From NCBI GenBank assembly GCA_964446945.1, contig CAYUQO010000002.1, positions 391,669 to 455,668 of the forward strand: a stretch of 64,000 nucleotides of DNA, in the 5' to 3' direction. The DNA is from CAIYRG01 sp964446945. Its GTDB lineage: Bacteria > Pseudomonadota > Alphaproteobacteria > Micropepsales > Micropepsaceae. The translations under genes were made by a program, and so were the position numbers. The notes below the pieces were generated by a model, which saw only the letters and a list, made by a program, of their open reading frames with translations, was not told where the DNA came from and ran no database searches. This document shows, piece by piece, positions 24,962 to 32,685 of this stretch. Position 1 is the stretch's first letter. Every line of letters starts with the position of its first letter.

Positions 24962-26422
24962 TTAGACGTGGATCATCTCGCCATGCAGATTGATGTCGAG
25001 ACCCTCGACCTCGACTTCGCGCTTGACGCGCAAGCCGATGAACATGTCGATCACCTTGAGGATGATGAACGTTCCGATGGCGCAGTACAGGAAGGTGGCC
25101 GCGACATCATAGAACTGGATCAGCATCTGGCGGCCGTTGCCGTCGATCAGCCAACCGCCCATCGGCGCACCCATGGGATTGATCGCCTTGCTGGCCAGTG
25201 CTCCGGTCAGCATGGCGCCCAGCGCACCGCCAATGCCATGCACGCCCCATGCATCCAGCGCATCGTCATAGCCGAGCGCCTTTTTCATGTGCACCGCGCT
25301 GATGTAGCAGACGACGCCGGCGAGCACGCCGATGATCAGCGCTCCCTGTGCATTGACGAAGCCCGACGCGGGAGTGATCGCGACCAGCCCCGCAACGGCG
25401 CCGGAGACCATGCCGAGCACAGATGGCTTTTTCGACACCAGCCATTCCGAGAACATCCAGCCCAGTGATGCAGCCGCGGTGGCAATCTGTGTTGCGGCCA
25501 TGGCCATGCCGGCATTCACGTTTGAAGTCACCGCCGAACCGGCATTGAATCCGAACCACCCGACCCATAGCAGTGAAGCGCCGATGACACTGAGCGACAG
25601 ATTATGGGGCGCCATGTTCTCGCTGCCATAACCGACGCGCCGGCCGAGCACCAGGCAGGTGATCAGTCCCGCCGTGCCGGCATTCAGGTGCACCACTGTG
25701 CCGCCCGCAAAGTCCAGCGCGCCCATCGAACCGAGCCAGCCGCCGCCCCACACCCAATGGGCAATCGGGCAATAGACGAACAGTAGCCACAGCGACATGA
25801 ACCACATGAAGGCTGAAAATTTCATGCGGTCCGCCAATGCTCCGGCAATCAGCGCCGGAGTGATGATCGCAAAGGTCATCTGGAAACACATGTAGACGGA
25901 TTCGGGGATTGTCGGCGCCAGCATGGTTGTCGCGTTCAACCCCATTGGCCCCAGCAGCAGATAATTCACCCCGCCGATCACCGCGTTCACCCCTGCGTTC
26001 GGATTCGTTGTGAACGCGATCGAATAGCCGATGATCATCCAAAGCACGGTGATGATGCAGGTGGCGCCAAAACTCTGCGCCAGCGTGGCAAGAACATTCT
26101 TTTTACGGACCATTCCGCCGTAAAACAGGGCCAACCCGGGGATGGTCATCATCAACACCAGGGCGGTCGAGGTGAGCATCCACGCGGTATCGCCGGAATC
26201 GATCTTCGGCGGAGCCGGTGTTGCCGCGGCGGGAGCCCCTGCCGGAGCAGTGGCCCCGGGTGCCGCGGGAGCCGCCGCCGGTGGTGCTGCCGGAGCCGCC
26301 TGGTCAGCCGCCGCGGGAGCGGCCGGTGTTTGCGCGTGTACCGGCCCGGCCGCAGTGAAAATCATGAAGGCTGCGGCACAGACGATCACAGTCCGCATCA
26401 GCCACGTCGTGACATTATGCAT
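24962..26422 (-). CDS. amtB: Ammonium transporter Amt
   Basis: A 486-aa inner-membrane ammonium channel/transporter. After a signal-like helix comes an unusual Ala/Pro-rich stretch (about residues 30-70), then 11 transmembrane helices. Signatures include DTAWMLTSTALVLMMTIPGL, the pore region GGTVVHLNAGTAGL with the first pore His, and LDAWGVHGIGGALGAML with the second. The C-terminus (VEVEGLDINLHGE) is the site that PII proteins engage. It is 30 nt downstream of glnK; the pair is the standard ammonium-sensing transport unit, in which GlnK blocks the channel when nitrogen is plentiful. Confidence 0.96.
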   Translation of the reverse strand: MHNVTTWLMRTVIVCAAAFMIFTAAGPVHAQTPAAPAAADQAAPAAPPAAAPAAPGATAPAGAPAAATPAPPKIDSGDTAWMLTSTALVLMMTIPGLALFYGGMVRKKNVLATLAQSFGATCIITVLWMIIGYSIAFTTNPNAGVNAVIGGVNYLLLGPMGLNATTMLAPTIPESVYMCFQMTFAIITPALIAGALADRMKFSAFMWFMSLWLLFVYCPIAHWVWGGGWLGSMGALDFAGGTVVHLNAGTAGLITCLVLGRRVGYGSENMAPHNLSLSVIGASLLWVGWFGFNAGSAVTSNVNAGMAMAATQIATAAASLGWMFSEWLVSKKPSVLGMVSGAVAGLVAITPASGFVNAQGALIIGVLAGVVCYISAVHMKKALGYDDALDAWGVHGIGGALGAMLTGALASKAINPMGAPMGGWLIDGNGRQMLIQFYDVAATFLYCAIGTFIILKVIDMFIGLRVKREVEVEGLDINLHGEMIHV

Positions 26423-26452
26423 TGCTGGTTTTCCTCGTATCGGTTTGCGAGA

Positions 26453-26791
26453 TCAGAGCGCGTCGTTGTCGGTTTCGCCGGTGCGTATCCGGACCACCTG
26501 ATCGACGCTGGTGACGAAGATCTTGCCGTCGCCGATCTGGCCGGTTCGGGCATTGCGGGTCACGGCTTCAATCACCGCTTCCGCCATCTCGTTGCGGACG
26601 GCCACTTCGACCTTGATCTTCGGCAGGAAATTCACGGCATATTCGGCGCCACGGTAGATTTCCGTATGGCCTTTCTGCCGTCCGTATCCCTTGACTTCGC
26701 TGACTGTCATTCCCTGTACGCCGAGCGCCGACAGCGCTTCGCGCACCTCATCCAGTTTGAATGGCTTGATGATCGCCGTTATGAATTTCAT
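26453..26791 (-). CDS. glnK: Nitrogen regulatory protein PII
   Basis: A 112-aa PII protein. The T-loop (KGYGRQKGHTEIYRGAEYAV) is intact and the uridylylation site is Tyr51. The B-loop TGQIGDGKIFV and C-loop region RIRTGE are present. PII proteins sense 2-oxoglutarate and ATP/ADP and bind AmtB; linkage to amtB argues for GlnK rather than GlnB. The start at 26791 has GGGAGAGGGG just upstream. A sigma-54-type promoter and two NtrC-like sites lie upstream (listed separately), so nitrogen-starvation control is expected. Confidence 0.96.
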   Translation of the reverse strand: MKFITAIIKPFKLDEVREALSALGVQGMTVSEVKGYGRQKGHTEIYRGAEYAVNFLPKIKVEVAVRNEMAEAVIEAVTRNARTGQIGDGKIFVTSVDQVVRIRTGETDNDAL

Positions 26792-26832
26792 CCCCTCTCC
26801 CTGACCACTTGGCTTGGTTGCAGGGTTCCCGA

Positions 26833-26849
26833 TTCAAGAACCGTGCCGG
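26833..26849 (-). promoter_or_regulatory. glnK: Putative sigma-54 (-24/-12) promoter of glnK-amtB
   Basis: On the minus strand the sequence CGGCACGGTTCTTGAA resembles the sigma-54 consensus TGGCACGN4TTGCA: the GG and the second element are exactly 10 nt apart and GGCACG is complete, but the -12 GC is GA. The predicted transcription start would be near 26823, leaving a leader of about 30 nt before the glnK ATG. Confidence 0.68.
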
Positions 26850-26918
26850 TCTGAGAGACAGGCTTACCCGCCATTTTTTTAGGCAAATCCCGCGCGGAAT
26901 CGCGCGATGCGCATGGAC

Positions 26919-26935
26919 TGCGCAAATTCTGTGCA
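26919..26935. promoter_or_regulatory. NtrC-like binding site 1 (proximal)
   Basis: TGCGCAAATTCTGTGCA is a dyad with the NtrC spacing GC(G)C-N7-GTGC, differing from consensus GCAC-N7-GTGC at one base. It is centred about 100 nt upstream of the predicted glnK start and 20 bp from site 2, i.e. on the same helical face. Confidence 0.7.
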
Positions 26936-26938
26936 AAC

Positions 26939-26955
26939 CGCACCTTATTTGTGCA
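26939..26955. promoter_or_regulatory. NtrC-like binding site 2 (distal)
   Basis: CGCACCTTATTTGTGCA contains a perfect GCAC-N7-GTGC core. With site 1 it makes a tandem enhancer of the kind NtrC uses to activate sigma-54 promoters. The site is only about 40 bp upstream of the divergent ubiH-like start, so NtrC binding could also affect that gene. Confidence 0.78.
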
Positions 26956-26992
26956 GATTTGACCTTGGGCCGATCACGTGGACAATGTGCGC

Positions 26993-28219
26993 ATGACTGC
27001 CACCCGAACCGATATCGCGATTGCCGGAGGCGGCATGGCGGGCATGACTCTCGCGCTCGCATTCGCCAAAGCGGGCCTTTCGGTCTGCCTCGCCGATCGC
27101 CTGTCGCCTGCTGCCATGTCGTCTGACACATTCGATGGCCGCGTGTCAGCGCTCGCCTACTCCTCGGTCCGCATGATGCGAGCACTCGACCTGTGGCAGC
27201 GCATGGAAAAGCACGCCCAGCCGATCAACCAAATCCTCGTCAATGAGGGCCGGAGCAGCGGACGCGCGCTGCCCTTCTCGCTGCATTTCGATCATCACGA
27301 GATTGGCGAACCGCTCGGTCATATTGTCGAAAACCGCCACATCCGGCGGGCGCTGCTCGCGGCCATCGCCGATCAGCCCAATCTGCAATTCATGTCCGGC
27401 GTTACGGTGACCAGTCTGACTGTGCAGGATGAGGACGCCGCAATCATCATTTCTGATGGAACGGAGATTGTCGCCAAACTGGTTGTTGCCGCCGAAGGCC
27501 GCGATTGCGAATTGCGCGATGCGCAGGGCATCGGCACTGTCGCCTGGGATTACGATCAACTTGGGCTCGTCACGACCGTTGAACACGAACAGCCCCATGG
27601 TGGCGTCGCCTATGAGCAGTTCCTGCCAACCGGTCCGTTTGCCATTCTGCCGATGACCGGCAACCGCTCATCGCTGGTGTGGACGGAGAAAACCAGCGAA
27701 GCACGCCGGCTTCTCGCGCTGCCGCCCGCCGGGTTTGCCGCAGAACTCGCCGCCCGCTTCGGTGAGCATCTTGGCGATATCGCCGCCACCGGCTCGGTGT
27801 GGAGCTATCCTCTGAAACTGCAGCTCGCACGCAGCTACGTGAAACACCGCTTCGGGCTGCTCGGGGATGCCGCGCACACGATCCATCCGCTGGCCGGACA
27901 GGGATTCAATCTTGGACTCAAGGACGTTGCTGCGCTGGCCGAAACCGTGCTCGATGCGGCGCGGCTTGGTACCGATTACGGCAGTGAAACTGTGCTCCGC
28001 CGCTATGAGCGCTGGCGCCGCTTCGACTCAACCGTGCTGGCCGCGGTCACCGACTCCATGAACCGGCTGTTTTCCAATGACATTCTTCCCTTGAGGCTGG
28101 TGCGCGACCTCGGGCTCGGCATTGTGGATCAAATTGCGCCGCTGCGCCGGATATTGATGCGCCATGCCGGCGGCGATCTTGGGACGCTTCCCCGCCTGCT
28201 GCGAGGCGAGCCGGCGTAG
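26993..28219 (+). CDS. UbiH/UbiF/COQ6-family FAD monooxygenase (ubiquinone biosynthesis)
   Basis: A 408-aa flavin hydroxylase that adds an oxygen to the ubiquinone ring precursor. Signatures: the N-terminal FAD motif IAIAGGGMAGMTLALAFAKAG, the DG-type motif VVAAEGRDCELRDAQG, and the C-terminal GLLGDAAHTIHPLAGQGFNL shared by UbiH, UbiF, UbiI and COQ6. Which ring position it hydroxylates cannot be read from sequence. I chose the ATG at 26993 over a GTG 15 nt upstream. It is divergent from glnK. Confidence 0.92.
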   Translation: MTATRTDIAIAGGGMAGMTLALAFAKAGLSVCLADRLSPAAMSSDTFDGRVSALAYSSVRMMRALDLWQRMEKHAQPINQILVNEGRSSGRALPFSLHFDHHEIGEPLGHIVENRHIRRALLAAIADQPNLQFMSGVTVTSLTVQDEDAAIIISDGTEIVAKLVVAAEGRDCELRDAQGIGTVAWDYDQLGLVTTVEHEQPHGGVAYEQFLPTGPFAILPMTGNRSSLVWTEKTSEARRLLALPPAGFAAELAARFGEHLGDIAATGSVWSYPLKLQLARSYVKHRFGLLGDAAHTIHPLAGQGFNLGLKDVAALAETVLDAARLGTDYGSETVLRRYERWRRFDSTVLAAVTDSMNRLFSNDILPLRLVRDLGLGIVDQIAPLRRILMRHAGGDLGTLPRLLRGEPA

Positions 28220-28361
28220 AGCAGCTCTAATTTCCCCGCGCCCGCTCACGAACTCGTGCTATAGTTGAACTATCGGTAAGGTTTTCGCGCAATTAACGCG
28301 CGCGGTCTGGCTGGAAATCATCGCAAGGGCAATTCCCGCGATGAGCAAGAGGAGGAACGGC

Positions 28362-30035
28362 ATGGCATTGGCACAACTCACGCGTGGTCTCGCCGCCGGT
28401 GCGGCCGCGGCTGCAATCATGTTCGCGATTTCGCCGGCTTCCGCGGGCGAAAATTACGGCTCGGTGCAGGGCGTCGTAAAAAGCGCATCCGGCCAGCCTG
28501 TCTCCGGCGCTTTCGTGCGTCTGAGAAATGCCGACAAACGGCTGACGTTCATGGTTATCAGCCAGAATGGCGGCGCATTCGACGCCAATGATTTGCCGGC
28601 CGGCAATTACACCGTGCAGGCAATCGAAGGAAAAAACCAAAGCCCGATTTCCGCCGCCGTTGCTGTGACTGCGGGCAAAGCATCGAAAATCGATGTCGCG
28701 CTGACCAGTGCGCGTGGCCCCATGCTGGCCGCTGCCTGGCCCGACCGAATTCCAGAGGACAAGTTCGACGCACTGCCCAAGGATGCGAAGGCGCTTCCGG
28801 AAGGTCAGTACAAACAGCTCGTCGCCGAGAAATGCACCGTCTGCCATGATGTGCAGCGCATCCTAGGCAAGCGCTCCACCCCTGCCAACTGGGCGTTCAC
28901 CATCAAGTCCATGCGGGCAAATATGGCGGCTGCGTCGCTTCCAGATCTCACCGATCAGGAAGCGAGTGAAATCCTCCAATATGCGACCACGAATTTCCAT
29001 CCCATGCCGGGTGGCGACGACATCAATGGGCGGCTTCCGGATTATGCGATGACCGGCCAGAGCATGCACTATCGCGTGGTCACGCTGGATCTCCCGCGGC
29101 GCTATTCAGAACCCCATGACATCGCCTCGGATCCCAGCGGTATCGCGTGGGCGGCCGAACGCGCCGGTGCGCTCATCCGCTTCGATCCGAAGAGCTATGA
29201 GTTTACCGAAGTTCGGGTGCCGGCTGGCCCGGCGGCGGCGGATCGTCAGCGTCTCGGCAATCCGCAGATCAATGCGCAAGGGGTTCTGTGGACCGCCGAC
29301 GGTCCCAACCAGCGTTGGCTCTCCTACGACACCAAAGCCTTCAGCGTCGCCAATCCCGGCGCGCCGTTTCACTCCTATCCGTGGCAGGTCAAGGGTCATG
29401 GCGGAGCGGGCGGCAATTCCTTCGCCCTGGCTCCCGATGGCACGGTCTGGGGCACCGGCATGAACAAGGAAGTCCGGATGCTGAATCCGCAAACCGCGGA
29501 ATTCAAATTCTACGAATCGCCATCTGCATCCAAAAGCCCGGGGGCATATGGGCTCGCGGTCGCCGGCGACGGTTCGGTGTGGTGGGCGGAAGACAATTCG
29601 GACTCGATGGCGCGTGCCGATCCCAAAACCGGAAAGGTCGATGAGTACAAACTTCCGGACGTCGGCGGCCATGCCCTGCCGCGTCGCATGAACAGCGACT
29701 GGGACGGCAATCTCTGGGTTGGCGTCTGGCAGGCCGGCAAACTGATGAAGGTCGATTACAAGACCAAACAGATGACGATGTATCAGCCGAAGACAGCCAG
29801 CCTCGGCATGTATTCGGTCGTCGCCGACAAGAAGAATCATTACATCTGGGTCAGCGCCCAGCAAGTGGACAAGATCTTCCGCTTCAATCCGGCGACCGGT
29901 GAGTTCGTGGAATTCCCGCTGTCCTACGCACAGCAGGACCCGCGCCGCATCGACATCGACCCGACCAATCCGAATCGTATCTTCTTCAGCGGCAATACCG
30001 CCGACCGGATTGGCTATATCGAACTGCTGCCGTAA
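28362..30035 (+). CDS. Secreted fusion: CNA-B-like domain, haem c site, Vgb-like propeller
   Basis: A 557-aa exported protein. A signal peptide (about residues 1-28, ending SPASA) is followed by a carboxypeptidase-regulatory/CNA-B-like beta sandwich (VQGVVKSASGQPVSGAFVRL ... LPAGNYTVQAIEG, about 30-115). A c-type haem motif CTVCH lies near residues 158-162 in a short cytochrome-like helical domain (through NFHPMPGG, a possible Met ligand). A long NHL/virginiamycin-B-lyase-like beta propeller with repeated DGTVWG/DGSVWWAED/DGNLWVG units fills the rest. It is probably a periplasmic or surface redox or binding protein; the ligand is unknown. The ATG at 28362 has AGGAGG 7 nt upstream, so I prefer it to 28341. 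Confidence 0.85.
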   Translation: MALAQLTRGLAAGAAAAAIMFAISPASAGENYGSVQGVVKSASGQPVSGAFVRLRNADKRLTFMVISQNGGAFDANDLPAGNYTVQAIEGKNQSPISAAVAVTAGKASKIDVALTSARGPMLAAAWPDRIPEDKFDALPKDAKALPEGQYKQLVAEKCTVCHDVQRILGKRSTPANWAFTIKSMRANMAAASLPDLTDQEASEILQYATTNFHPMPGGDDINGRLPDYAMTGQSMHYRVVTLDLPRRYSEPHDIASDPSGIAWAAERAGALIRFDPKSYEFTEVRVPAGPAAADRQRLGNPQINAQGVLWTADGPNQRWLSYDTKAFSVANPGAPFHSYPWQVKGHGGAGGNSFALAPDGTVWGTGMNKEVRMLNPQTAEFKFYESPSASKSPGAYGLAVAGDGSVWWAEDNSDSMARADPKTGKVDEYKLPDVGGHALPRRMNSDWDGNLWVGVWQAGKLMKVDYKTKQMTMYQPKTASLGMYSVVADKKNHYIWVSAQQVDKIFRFNPATGEFVEFPLSYAQQDPRRIDIDPTNPNRIFFSGNTADRIGYIELLP

Positions 30036-30108
30036 TCCCCTCTCCGCTTGTGGGAGAGGGCGGCGCGCCCCGCATGAGCGGCATTGGCGCGCCGGGTGAG
30101 GGGTGAAG
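30036..30108. repeat. REP-like palindromic intergenic element
   Basis: Two nested inverted repeats: CCTCTCC ... GGGAGAGG and GGCGCGCC ... GGCGCGCC, closed by GGGTGAGGGG. This composition is typical of dispersed palindromic repeats in alphaproteobacterial intergenic DNA. A second element of similar style is at 31798. Confidence 0.55.
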
Positions 30109-30109
30109 T

Positions 30110-30147
30110 AAAAAATGGGTCAGGGTTCTTCCTGGCCCATTTGTTTT
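30110..30147. terminator. Bidirectional Rho-independent terminator
   Basis: AAAAAA, then a 10-bp stem (ATGGGTCAGG / CCTGGCCCAT with one G-T wobble), loop GTTCTT, then TTGTTTT. It sits between the converging propeller gene and the membrane-anchored hypothetical gene and can serve both. Confidence 0.82.
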
Positions 30148-30148
30148 G

Positions 30149-30592
30149 TCAGCCTTTCGGCGGTGTCCAGGTCCGGTGCTTCGCGGGATCAGCCACGGCT
30201 TTCGGGTGCCCCCGGCCCCAGCGGCGAGACAGGAAGACGCGATCCAGATCCATGTAAAAGTCTCGCGCCTTTTCAATCACCACCGCACGCCGCGCTTCCT
30301 CGGCTTCCTTTCGGGTTTGATACCAGGTCCCGAGAAACACATAGCGCGTGACGGGTTCACCCGTGCGCTCGTCGGGCACGCTGACCACGGACACATCCTC
30401 GACCTGCTCCTCGACCAGATCGACTGTCTGGCGATAATGCGCATACTGATCAAAAGCGCTGCGATATTCCTGCATCCGGCGCTGGGTATTTTTTGCATCA
30501 AAGCGGCGCAGCGCCCGCAAGATCGGCCGGCGCAAGGCAACCGCGGCGGTCAGCGCGAGAATAATCAGCGCAAGTTCGAGACTATCTGACAT
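30149..30592 (-). CDS. Membrane-anchored hypothetical protein
   Basis: A 147-aa protein with one N-terminal transmembrane helix (LELALIILALTAAVAL), a basic/coiled stretch (about residues 30-60) and a soluble domain containing VSVPDERTGEPVTRYVFLGT and a KEAEEARRAVVIEKARDFY helix. I do not recognise the family. The small alpha/beta segment in the middle could be a protein-interaction module. It faces the propeller gene across a terminator and lies 50 nt downstream of the TAXI binding-protein gene. Confidence 0.7.
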   Translation of the reverse strand: MSDSLELALIILALTAAVALRRPILRALRRFDAKNTQRRMQEYRSAFDQYAHYRQTVDLVEEQVEDVSVVSVPDERTGEPVTRYVFLGTWYQTRKEAEEARRAVVIEKARDFYMDLDRVFLSRRWGRGHPKAVADPAKHRTWTPPKG

Positions 30593-30642
30593 TGGCCCGG
30601 CAATTGGCAGCGCCGCGAGTCTATCGCGGCTTTGGAGCAGCG

Positions 30643-31725
30643 TCAGGTCCTGCGTGCGCGGGCGCGCGCGGGCTCAGCCTTGGATTCGGGCTTGATCAGC
30701 CCTGCTTCCCGGAAATAGCGCAGCGCGCCGGGATGCAATGGCGCGGGCGCCAGTTTCGGTCCGAACGATGCATCCAGAAAATGGGATCCCTCGCGCCCTG
30801 CCTGCAACGACGGCCGGTTCGCCGGATTGTAGAGAGCCTTGAGCATGCCATAGATCAGCCTGTCGGGCTGACTTTGATCGGCGATCCAAAGTGCATCCAC
30901 ACTCACGGTCTCAACCGCAGACGAATTGCCATAGGCGGTCTTCGGAATGGTGTGCGGCTCAAGCCAGGGATCGGCGCGCAGCAGACGGCGAAGTCCGGGA
31001 CCGGTGATGGGCACGAGATGCGCCGCACCATCGGCGAGCAGATCGTGGATAACGCCGATTGGCGCGCCACCCACCAGAAAAAGCGCGTCCAACTTACCTT
31101 TGCGCAGAAGATCCACCGCGTCTTCGGGCGAATCGAAATTGGGATGAATCGATTTTTCCGGGATGCCATACGCGGACAGAACGGCGCGTGCCGTGACGAT
31201 GGTCCCGGAACCCTCCGGCGACAGCGAGACGCGCTTCCCGCGAAGCTGCGCCACATCTTCAATTCTGGACTTCGTCGCCGCCACCAGATGCACGTCTTCG
31301 CCATACAGGTCAGCGATCACACGCAGATTCTTCGACGGTCCGGACTTACGGAATGGTCCCTTACCCTCTGCGGCCAGGGAAACGACATCGGCTTGCGCCA
31401 GACCCGAATTGATCATCCCGCCAGTCACCGAAGCAACATTCGCCACCGAACCCTGGGATGCCATGGTGGAGACGATCAGCCCGGGCGGACCGCACACATT
31501 GGCCGCCTCGCAGCGCGCAATGCCCGGCGGATGACTGAGGATTTCCGACAGCAGATTACCGATCGGAAAATAAGTGCCAGTGCTGGAGCCGGTTCCGATC
31601 TGGAATGGAATCCGTTGCGGCGTGTCCGCAGTCTGCGCTGCCACGGCTGAGGCAGCGGCAATGCTAAAAGCTATCAGAGCACCGGCTATGAATGACAGCC
31701 GGACCGGGAATTTGGTCGACCGCAT
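30643..31725 (-). CDS. TAXI-family TRAP transporter substrate-binding protein
   Basis: A 360-aa periplasmic solute-binding protein. The signal peptide (about 1-30, hydrophobic Ala-rich, ending VAAQT) precedes the TAXI hallmark QIGTGSSTGTYFPIGNLLSE. Other family segments are LRGKRVSLSPEGSGT and VDLLRKGKLDALFLVGGAP. TAXI proteins deliver ligands such as glutamate or 2-oxoglutarate to DctQM-type permeases, but no permease gene is in the window, so it is an orphan binding protein here. The C-terminus ends in a basic Arg/Ala-rich tail. Confidence 0.92.
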   Translation of the reverse strand: MRSTKFPVRLSFIAGALIAFSIAAASAVAAQTADTPQRIPFQIGTGSSTGTYFPIGNLLSEILSHPPGIARCEAANVCGPPGLIVSTMASQGSVANVASVTGGMINSGLAQADVVSLAAEGKGPFRKSGPSKNLRVIADLYGEDVHLVAATKSRIEDVAQLRGKRVSLSPEGSGTIVTARAVLSAYGIPEKSIHPNFDSPEDAVDLLRKGKLDALFLVGGAPIGVIHDLLADGAAHLVPITGPGLRRLLRADPWLEPHTIPKTAYGNSSAVETVSVDALWIADQSQPDRLIYGMLKALYNPANRPSLQAGREGSHFLDASFGPKLAPAPLHPGALRYFREAGLIKPESKAEPARARARRT

Positions 31726-31797
31726 GGGGCAATATAGAACAGACGCATTGCGGCTGGAATTGGACCAGACTCAAAATGCCGCGCCCCAGTCCAGCGT

Positions 31798-31890
31798 GGC
31801 GCGCCCTAGAGTTCTCCTCCCCCCACGCGCAAAGCGCGTGTGGGGGAGGACTAAAGGAGGAGGGTCGGCGAGGGCGGGTAAAGCGAGGGG
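31798..31890. repeat. Palindromic intergenic repeat
   Basis: A strong hairpin in the 222-nt gap between the TAXI gene and the SDR gene: CTCCCCCCACGCGC AAA GCGCGTGTGGGGGAG is almost a perfect inverted repeat (one wobble). It is flanked by GGAGGA-rich sequence and GCGAGGGCGGG. It resembles dispersed palindromic elements of alphaproteobacteria. It could also end the arabinose-operon transcript, although no T-run follows. Confidence 0.6.
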
Positions 31891-31947
31891 TGGAGGAACA
31901 AACTCAATCGGCAGGCTGCGTGAGTTCCATCCGCCGACGGCAATCCC

Positions 31948-32685
31948 TCACAACTTCACTTTCTTGAATACCGGTTCGGGCAGGCTGCGGATGACGGCCA
32001 TCACTAGCCGCCATACCGGCCGCACATAGATACGTTCGCGGCCCTTTGCTTCTGCTTTGCGGATCGCCGCCGCCACTTCGTCGGGTTCAGCAGTCAGCAG
32101 TCCGGGAGTCTCCATATCTGCCAGGGCGCTGGTGCGAACGAAACCTGGAAGCACGGTCATCACCCGCACCTTGCTGCCAGCCTGCGCGAGCCGCTGGCGA
32201 AGTCCGGAAAGGTAGGCCGTGAAACCGGCTTTAGCCGAGCCATAAATATAGTTCCGCGCCCGGCCACGTTCCCCCGCGACCGAACTCACGCCGATCAATT
32301 GACCAAAGCCGCGGGCTGCCATGCGGTTGGCCGCCTCCGCAAACAGCAACGCCGGGCCGGTATAATTGGTCCGCATCACCAGATCGGCCGCCGCAACATG
32401 TTTTTCCGAGTGCGCCTGATCGCCCATCAGACCCACCACGCAGACGATTGTGTCGGGCAATTCGCCCAATGAATCGAGAAATACCCCATGTTTCTCTGTA
32501 TCGAGCACATCGAACGCGACCGCACGCGCCGCAGCCTGATAGCGGACCTTGAGATCGGCAACGTCAGCCGCAAGCGTGTCCGGATTGCGCGCCGCGAGGA
32601 CCAATTCGCAGCCGCTGCGCGCGTAGCTGCGTGCGATCGCGCGCGCCATGTCGGAACGCGCGCCTACCACGAGAACTGTCGTCAC
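31948..32685 (-). CDS. SDR oxidoreductase, DprE2-like (decaprenylphosphoryl-2-keto-ribose reductase)
   Basis: A 245-aa short-chain dehydrogenase. The N-terminal NAD(P) motif is VLVVGARSDMARAIARSYAR; the catalytic Ser and YxxxK are in VSSVAGERG and YIYGSAKAGF. In mycobacteria DprE2 reduces the 2-keto intermediate made by DprE1 to decaprenylphosphoryl-D-arabinose. Assignment rests on the translationally coupled DprE1-like gene (GTGA overlap at 32682-32685) and the upstream GtrA and UbiA genes, which together match the four-gene arabinose donor set. SDRs alone are not substrate-diagnostic, so function is inferred from context. Confidence 0.82.
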   Translation of the reverse strand: MTTVLVVGARSDMARAIARSYARSGCELVLAARNPDTLAADVADLKVRYQAAARAVAFDVLDTEKHGVFLDSLGELPDTIVCVVGLMGDQAHSEKHVAAADLVMRTNYTGPALLFAEAANRMAARGFGQLIGVSSVAGERGRARNYIYGSAKAGFTAYLSGLRQRLAQAGSKVRVMTVLPGFVRTSALADMETPGLLTAEPDEVAAAIRKAEAKGRERIYVRPVWRLVMAVIRSLPEPVFKKVKL

